Both the position numbers and the translations under genes were made by a program. Positions 8,570-12,009 of a stretch of DNA of 12,009 bases are shown here, in pieces. The DNA comes from JADHLN01 sp965658435 (GTDB taxonomy: Bacteria; Pseudomonadota; Alphaproteobacteria; Rickettsiales; JABIRX01): positions 1 to 12,009 of the forward strand of contig CBFHSE010000043.1 in assembly GCA_965658435.1 (NCBI GenBank). Direction: 5' to 3'. The notes beneath the pieces were generated by a model. It was not told where the DNA came from. It saw only the letters and a list, made by a program, of their open reading frames with translations, and searched no databases. The stretch's first letter is position 1; the number at the start of each line of letters is the position of its first letter.

Positions 8570-8604
8570 TTGTTTTTTTCTTATTTATGATGTACAATTA
8601 TAAT
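8570..8604 (+). promoter_or_regulatory. Candidate promoter of the Fic-MerR / metal operon
   Basis: TTGTTT (8570-8575) and TACAAT (8593-8598) are 17 bases apart. A perfect TATAAT (8599-8604) overlaps the next turn but has a poor -35. Start of transcription would fall near 8605-8611, at the left arm of the inverted repeat at 8611-8639. The same AT-rich core also reads as TATAAT on the minus strand and may serve msrBA. Base composition makes chance matches likely. Confidence 0.4.
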
Positions 8605-8610
8605 TATAAG

Positions 8611-8639
8611 GTTACAGTTTAAAAACTATTATCTGTAAC
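8611..8639. promoter_or_regulatory. Perfect inverted repeat, candidate operator
   Basis: GTTACAG (8611-8617) and its exact complement CTGTAAC (8633-8639) are separated by 15 bases. The repeat ends 10 bases before the Fic-MerR start codon and lies just downstream of its candidate promoter, within the 113-base divergent region shared with msrBA. Its GC content exceeds the surroundings. Arms one and a half to two helical turns apart suit a dimeric helix-turn-helix protein. Autoregulation by the adjacent MerR-type domain is the simplest inference. Confidence 0.5.
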
Positions 8640-8649
8640 GTTATGAATT

Positions 8650-9558
8650 ATGTTTAAAAAAATAGCTGCTTTAAAGAATAATATTGCTAAATATGAGAAG
8701 GTTTCTGTTAAGAATAATAAGATGTTATATGAATGGTTTTTATCAAATTATTTATATGGTAATTTATTGTTAGAGGGTTCTAGTTTATCAAAGAGCGATG
8801 TAAATCAGTTTGTTTTTACAAAAAAATTATCCGAAGGAGATTTTTTTAATGATTATTTGTTGATTTTTAATCAAATGAGAATTTTTGAAAATCTTGAAGC
8901 TTTTGAAGAAGATTTCTCGTTAGAATATTTATTAAATATCTATAATGATTGTTTCTATGGCATAGTGGAGGCGCAAAATTTTGATAATTTGCGATATAAA
9001 AGAAATTTAGAGGATTTGTGTTTATGGTTAAATAAATCTCAAAATATTGATGCTGTAAAATTAGCTTTAGATTTTAAATATGCTTTTATTTCTTTAAAGC
9101 CTTTTGTTAAATATAATAAATTATTTGCGCGTTTATTATTTAATGTAATTTTACTAAATAAAAATTTATTGCCATTTTATTTGTATAGAAGAGATTTGAG
9201 TTTTTATAGAAATGCTCTTACAGCATTATGTGAGGGAGATAAAAAAAGATATAGAGAGATTATGCTTGATTTATATGCAAAAAATTTGGCTGAATATTTA
9301 GCGATAATTTCTGGTAAGAAAAATATAAAATATGATAAAAAATTGCTAAAAATTGGTGAATTTGCAAATAATGTAGGAGAAACTAAGGCAACAATTAGAT
9401 ATTGGACTAAAATGGGAATTTTAGATGTTGAAGAAATTGTTGCTTCTGGTTATCAATATTATTCTGAAGAAATGATTGATGTTGTAAATAAAATTCAAAC
9501 ATTAAAAAAACAACGTTATAGTTTAAATGAAATTAAAAGAAAATTAGGTCATTTATGA
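8650..9558 (+). CDS. Degenerate Fic-fold protein fused to a MerR-type DNA-binding domain
   Basis: A 302-residue, probably cytoplasmic regulator. Residues about 25-220 follow the Fic architecture: N38-LLL-E42-G43 resembles the (S/T)xxxE(G/N) inhibitory helix, and LKPFVKYNKLFAR (149-161) sits where active Fic enzymes carry HPFxDGNGRxxR. Twelve positions align without gaps, but catalytic His is Lys150, and the acidic residue and GNGR glycines and first Arg are lost; only Pro, Phe, Asn156 and final Arg161 remain. AMPylation is therefore not expected. Residues 234-300 are a MerR-type winged helix (KIGEFANN, TIRYWTKMGIL, GYQYYS, YSLNEIKRKL) placed C-terminally and without the usual metal-binding coiled-coil tail. 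Its TGA overlaps the prepilin ATG (ATGA). No clear Shine-Dalgarno is visible. I infer a transcription factor for the downstream genes. Confidence 0.82.
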   Translation: MFKKIAALKNNIAKYEKVSVKNNKMLYEWFLSNYLYGNLLLEGSSLSKSDVNQFVFTKKLSEGDFFNDYLLIFNQMRIFENLEAFEEDFSLEYLLNIYNDCFYGIVEAQNFDNLRYKRNLEDLCLWLNKSQNIDAVKLALDFKYAFISLKPFVKYNKLFARLLFNVILLNKNLLPFYLYRRDLSFYRNALTALCEGDKKRYREIMLDLYAKNLAEYLAIISGKKNIKYDKKLLKIGEFANNVGETKATIRYWTKMGILDVEEIVASGYQYYSEEMIDVVNKIQTLKKQRYSLNEIKRKLGHL

Positions 9559-10352
9559 GTAAAGCAGGTTTTAATTTAATAGAATTATCCATAGTTATCC
9601 TATTAGTTACTCTTTTATCAACAGTTGTAATGGTTGGGGGTAATTTGAGAGAGGCTGCAAAAATTAGAAAGTTAATTGAAGAGGTAGAGCAGATTCAATC
9701 TGCTGTAATTATATTTAATAGTAACTTTAATGAATTGCCTGGAGATATGAGCTCGGCTTCAAATTATTGGAGTGCTGCTTATAATGGTGATGGTAATGGA
9801 GAAATTGAATATGAAGATGGTAGTGCTGGAACGGGAAGGTCAGAGACTGGAGTTTTGTTTTCTCATTTGAAGTCTGCTGACATAATTGAGGGAGATTATC
9901 AAACAGGAAATTCATTATATTCAATACCAGATTTAGGTTTTAAATCTTTTTATGATGCAAATGCCCGTTATATTTTAACAAATTATACGCCGGCTAATCC
10001 GACGTTTTCTTATGTGAATAGAAATCATATAGCGGGGAATAAAATTAATGTAATTAGATATGGTAGTTATGTTATTTCTCCGAATCGAACCAATACACAT
10101 GTTGGTGAAGGTATTATAGAAGTAAATATGATGCAGAAATTAGATAGTAAAATTGATGATGGTTTTGCTAGATCTGGAAGATTTTCTGGTCATAATCCAT
10201 TTAATGTTAATTTATCAAGTAATGATACAGATAGTGTGGGTTGCTTAATTTTTCCGTCTGGAGCATCTACTTCTGATACAACTGGAGCTGCTAGCTATAA
10301 TTTAAATAGTGAATATTTATGTAATTTTTCTTATGATTTGGAGATTAATTAG
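9555..10352 (+). CDS. Type IV prepilin-like protein (class III signal, PulG/PilA type)
   Basis: A 265-residue protein with a short leader MSKAG and the prepilin peptidase site G5|F6 followed by NLIEL, giving Phe at +1 and Glu10 at +5 of the mature chain. A hydrophobic helix runs to about residue 27, and a charged amphipathic helix follows to about 52. The NELPGD and YNGDGNGEIEYEDG region (about 59-88) is Asp/Gly-rich and could bind calcium, as in pseudopilins. Cys230 and Cys256 near the C-terminus could form the disulfide loop seen in pilin D-regions. No assembly ATPase, platform protein or prepilin peptidase is in the window, so the partner machine must be elsewhere. An AGG 8 bases before the ATG is a plausible ribosome site. 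Role in the operon is unknown. Confidence 0.85.
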   Translation: MSKAGFNLIELSIVILLVTLLSTVVMVGGNLREAAKIRKLIEEVEQIQSAVIIFNSNFNELPGDMSSASNYWSAAYNGDGNGEIEYEDGSAGTGRSETGVLFSHLKSADIIEGDYQTGNSLYSIPDLGFKSFYDANARYILTNYTPANPTFSYVNRNHIAGNKINVIRYGSYVISPNRTNTHVGEGIIEVNMMQKLDSKIDDGFARSGRFSGHNPFNVNLSSNDTDSVGCLIFPSGASTSDTTGAASYNLNSEYLCNFSYDLEIN

Positions 10353-10959
10353 CATATTATTAATCTCATTTTCAGCTTTTGCTAGACCTGTTTCTTATAG
10401 TGGTGGTGTTACTTGGATGCAAATGAATGATAAATATTCTAACTCATTACATTTACATTATTCGCCAAATGCTAAAACATCAATTGGCTATAAGGGGGAG
10501 TATTTTAGGAGTAAAAAATGGCAGTTACATGCTTTGCAATATAATACATTATTAAAAAGATGGAATGGTAAGGCAAGTCAGGCAAATATTTATTTGAAAT
10601 CTGCTTTTGGCTTGGCTTATGACCAAGATAAAAATCTTGAAAAAGAGGCTGGATTTTTGGGGTTAGCTATGGATGCTGAAAATAGAAGATTATTTGCTTC
10701 TTATGAAAATATATATTTAAAAGCTGCAGATTTTGAGGAGTTAATAAGGCATAAAGTAAGGTTAGGAGTTGCTCCATATATTGGAGATTATGGAGATTTA
10801 CATAGTTGGTTGATGGTTGAAATTAGTAATAATGAAAAATATGAAAAAGACAGCTATAATATTACCCCTTTTGTAAGATTTTTTAAAGATGTTTATCTAG
10901 TGGAGATAGGAGCTAATGCAGATGGCAAGATTTTGTTTAATTCAATTATTAGGTTTTAG
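10333..10959 (+). CDS. Exported probable outer-membrane beta-barrel protein of the metal cassette
   Basis: A 208-residue protein with a Sec signal (MIWRLISILLISFSAFA, likely cut after Ala17). The mature part alternates polar and aromatic/hydrophobic residues in short strands (SNSLHLHYS, KTSIGYKGEYF, ANIYLKSAFGLAY, RRLFASYENIYLK, KVRLGVAPYIGDYGDLHSWLMVEI) and ends in Phe (SIIRF), the C-terminal signature of BAM-inserted barrels. I know of similar uncharacterised proteins next to HMA and MerT-like genes in other proteobacteria, recalled rather than searched. The ATG at 10333 is preferred because it leads directly into the signal peptide; a GTG at 10309 would add eight residues. It overlaps the prepilin gene by 20 bases and ends flush with the HMA start. 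A metal-related outer-membrane role is inference. Confidence 0.62.
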   Translation: MIWRLISILLISFSAFARPVSYSGGVTWMQMNDKYSNSLHLHYSPNAKTSIGYKGEYFRSKKWQLHALQYNTLLKRWNGKASQANIYLKSAFGLAYDQDKNLEKEAGFLGLAMDAENRRLFASYENIYLKAADFEELIRHKVRLGVAPYIGDYGDLHSWLMVEISNNEKYEKDSYNITPFVRFFKDVYLVEIGANADGKILFNSIIRF

Positions 10960-11319
10960 ATGCGTTATATAATTTTATTATTTTTATTTTTAAATATTTC
11001 TCATGTTCAGGCTATGCATAATCATGATATGGCTGAAAAAATGGAGGTTTTATCTAGTAAGGATTTGATCGATTCTGCTAATTGTAAAGATGTTATTGAG
11101 TTAGAGCTTTATGGTATGGTTTGTGATTTTTGTGCAAGATCAGTTGAGAAAATTTTAAATAAAAGGGAGGAGGTTTCTGCATTTAATGTTGATTTGGATG
11201 AGGCTATAGTTTCTGTTATTTTTCATAAAGATCAAGATATTGCAGATGAAGAATTAGATGAGATTATTGCAGATGCAGGTTATAATTTAGTTAATATTAA
11301 GCGTGGCTGTGATGAATAA
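10960..11319 (+). CDS. Periplasmic heavy-metal-associated (HMA) domain protein, MerP-like
   Basis: A 119-residue protein with a signal peptide (residues 1-18, cleavage after VQA), a Met/His-rich mature start (MHNHDM), then one HMA domain (about 45-113). The metal motif is GMVCDFCA (52-59), with Cys55 and Cys58 as soft-metal ligands for Cu(I), Hg(II) or Zn(II). The betaalphabeta order is visible: DVIELELYGM, SVEKILNKRE, VSAFNVDLDEAIVSVIF, ELDEIIADAGY. Cys42 and Cys117 flank the domain. It would bind metal in the periplasm and pass it to the MerT-like membrane protein encoded next. The start directly follows the previous stop (no gap), with an AGG about 8 bases upstream. The next gene overlaps its stop by 8 bases. 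Confidence 0.9.
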   Translation: MRYIILLFLFLNISHVQAMHNHDMAEKMEVLSSKDLIDSANCKDVIELELYGMVCDFCARSVEKILNKREEVSAFNVDLDEAIVSVIFHKDQDIADEELDEIIADAGYNLVNIKRGCDE

Positions 11320-11677
11320 AAACTTAGTTATTTTTCTTAGTTTATTCACTTCTATTTCATCATTACTATGTTGTGCTTTGCCTGCGTTATTGGTGATGCT
11401 GGGTTTTGGTTCTGTTTTTGCGGCTTTAATTGCTCATCTTCCTTGGTTAGTTGTTTTATCTAAATATAAAATTTTGTTATTTATTGTTTCTGGTTTGATT
11501 TTAATATTGGCTTTTATTTTATTTTATAGATTTGCTGATCATTGCCCTGTTGATAAAAAGCAGGCTATTTCTTGTGCAAGAATAAAGAAATTTTCTAGAT
11601 TTATTTTATATATTTCAGCTATTTTTTATGTAACAGGTTTTTCTTTTGCATTTATCTTGCCTAAATTATTGGGTTAA
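11312..11677 (+). CDS. MerT-like inner-membrane heavy-metal transport protein
   Basis: A 121-residue protein with three predicted membrane helices: about 5-41 (including a turn), 53-72 and 93-115. The first carries the vicinal pair Cys20-Cys21 in SSLLCCALPALLVMLG, the place where MerT-type transporters take Hg(II) from MerP. Cys78 and Cys88 flank the loop between the second and third helices, again as in MerT-like proteins. The ATG at 11312 overlaps the HMA stop (ATGAATAA); a GTG at 11303 would add three residues, and the ATG is favoured by the hydrophobic start. No mercuric reductase (MerA) is present, so the natural substrate may be another soft metal. The MerT-like call is solid; direction and metal are inference. 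Confidence 0.82.
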   Translation: MNKNLVIFLSLFTSISSLLCCALPALLVMLGFGSVFAALIAHLPWLVVLSKYKILLFIVSGLILILAFILFYRFADHCPVDKKQAISCARIKKFSRFILYISAIFYVTGFSFAFILPKLLG

Positions 11678-11711
11678 ATTAGCTATTTTTTTAAATTTTC
11701 TGATATTTTTA

Positions 11712-11740
11712 TTGAAATAGTTAATCTATTAATGTAATAA
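11712..11740 (+). promoter_or_regulatory. Candidate promoter of tRNA-Asn
   Basis: TTGAAA (11712-11717) and TAATAA (11735-11740) are spaced by 17 bases, with TG directly before the -10. Start would be near 11747, leaving a leader of about 9 bases before the tRNA. A 9-bp inverted repeat, GAAATAGTT (11714-11722) and AACTATTTC (11741-11749), brackets the spacer and -10. Confidence 0.5.
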
Positions 11741-11755
11741 AACTATTTCCATTGT

Positions 11756-11830
11756 TCCTCGGTAGCTCAGTGGTAGAGCAGGTGGCTGTTAACCACTTGG
11801 TCGGAGGTTCGAATCCTTCCCGGGGAGCCA
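11756..11830 (+). tRNA. tRNA-Asn (anticodon GTT)
   Basis: A 75-base tRNA that folds fully: acceptor TCCTCGG with CCGGGGA (one T-G pair), D-arm GCTC...GAGC, anticodon stem GGTGG with CCACT around loop CTGTTAA (anticodon GTT, reads AAC/AAU), variable loop TGGTC, T-arm GGAGG-TTCGAAT-CCTTC, discriminator G and an encoded CCA. Positions 11825-11830, its last six bases, are also the first six bases of a 32-bp perfect palindrome, so the precursor 3' trailer could pair with the mature end. Confidence 0.96.
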
Positions 11831-11856
11831 ATTTAGACGATCGTCTAAATTGGCTC
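11825..11856. repeat. 32-bp perfect palindrome overlapping the tRNA 3' end
   Basis: The half-site GAGCCAATTTAGACGA (11825-11840) is followed at once by its exact reverse complement (11841-11856), with no spacer. The first six bases belong to tRNA-Asn. In RNA it would form a stem of about 14 bp with a 4-base loop. No T-run follows directly (a short one is at 11873-11877), so it is an atypical terminator. It could be a processing or stop hairpin, a palindromic repeat, or part of an integration site. Confidence 0.85.
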
Positions 11857-11912
11857 AGTGCGTGATACCTTTTTCTAACTTTCTCCTACGGGTTCGAATC
11901 CTTGTTTTATAA
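11844..11912 (+). pseudogene. Possible decayed tRNA copy or integration scar
   Basis: Two blocks match the upstream tRNA-Asn in order and near-correct spacing: GCTCAGTG (11853-11860, D-arm) and GGTTCGAATCCTT (11891-11903, T-arm; same 13 bases at 11806-11818). Offsets are 88 and 85 bases. Between them nothing pairs as an anticodon stem, and the acceptor does not close. It may be a degenerated tandem tRNA, or the core of an attachment site left by an element that used the tRNA 3' end. The T-arm block is partly universal among tRNAs. Confidence 0.35.
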
Positions 11913-11939
11913 GGCTTTACCAGTTGGCTTTCTATTTAG

Positions 11940-11985
11940 AGATTTTTCAACCGAACAGGCGGTAATTACTTTTTACGAAAAATCT
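11940..11985. repeat. 9-bp perfect inverted repeat
   Basis: AGATTTTTC (11940-11948) and GAAAAATCT (11977-11985) are exact complements separated by 28 bases. They lie in a stretch without visible genes at the right edge, next to a small hairpin CCTAA-TTT-TTAGG (11989-12001). The function is unknown and chance is possible given the base composition. Confidence 0.4.
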
Positions 11986-12009
11986 ATCCCTAATTTTTAG
12001 GATTCAATT

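Noticed and set aside
8650..9558. Active Fic AMPylase or Fic toxin
   Set aside because: The catalytic His and the GNGR anion-binding residues are missing, and no antitoxin-like small gene accompanies it.
9727..9924. Minus-strand frame with His-rich translation
   Set aside because: It lies wholly within the prepilin gene opposite its Asp/Gly-rich region; the His runs are the antisense of GAT/GGT-type codons.
10960..11677. A complete mercury-resistance (mer) operon
   Set aside because: MerP-like and MerT-like proteins are present, but there is no mercuric reductase, MerC or canonical MerR, so mercury specificity is not supported.
11659..11692. Possible intrinsic terminator after the MerT-like gene
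   Set aside because: A T-run follows a GC(C)TAA...TTAGC stem, but the stem has only about five pairs with a bulge and overlaps the stop codon; it is too weak to call.

Overview
This is a strongly AT-rich bacterial window. The predicted proteins are rich in Lys, Asn and Ile, TGA is used as a stop (for example 9556-9558), genes are packed with short overlaps, and few starts have a clear Shine-Dalgarno sequence. Lipoprotein and Sec signals, a periplasmic MsrBA, a probable outer-membrane barrel and a SulP carrier point to a Gram-negative. AT bias and gene content would suit an intracellular or host-associated alphaproteobacterium (Rickettsiales-like), but that placement is inference; no marker gene here fixes it.

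The window divides at a divergent intergenic region (8537-8649). Everything to the left is on the minus strand. In transcription order these genes are a periplasmic MsrB-MsrA fusion (8536-7556) and a four-gene surface-glycan cassette: GT4 glycosyltransferase (7524-6424), membrane-anchored polysaccharide deacetylase (6422-5637), GT2 glycosyltransferase (5647-4724) and a DxD glycosyltransferase (4727-3936). Next come a SulP anion carrier with a STAS domain, a DEAD-box-type RNA helicase with the variant motif DEMD, and a DUF1460 (NlpC/P60-like) lipoprotein that probably acts on peptidoglycan and overlaps the helicase stop by 8 bases.

To the right, five plus-strand genes abut or overlap (8650-11677). 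They encode a regulator-like protein that joins a catalytically degenerate Fic fold to a C-terminal MerR-type DNA-binding domain, a type IV prepilin-like protein, a small exported probable outer-membrane barrel, a periplasmic heavy-metal-binding (HMA) protein and a MerT-like inner-membrane protein. The last three read as an envelope-spanning metal-handling set. A perfect inverted repeat (GTTACAG-N15-CTGTAAC) lies just upstream of the Fic-MerR gene in the divergent promoter region and is its most obvious candidate operator. This unit is the best candidate for an undescribed system.

The right edge carries tRNA-Asn(GTT). Its 3' end forms the first arm of a perfect 32-bp palindrome. It is followed by a stretch with tRNA D-arm-like and T-arm-like blocks in the right order and spacing but no intact clover-leaf, which could be a decayed tRNA copy or an integration scar. 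No CRISPR array, insertion sequence or transposase was seen.
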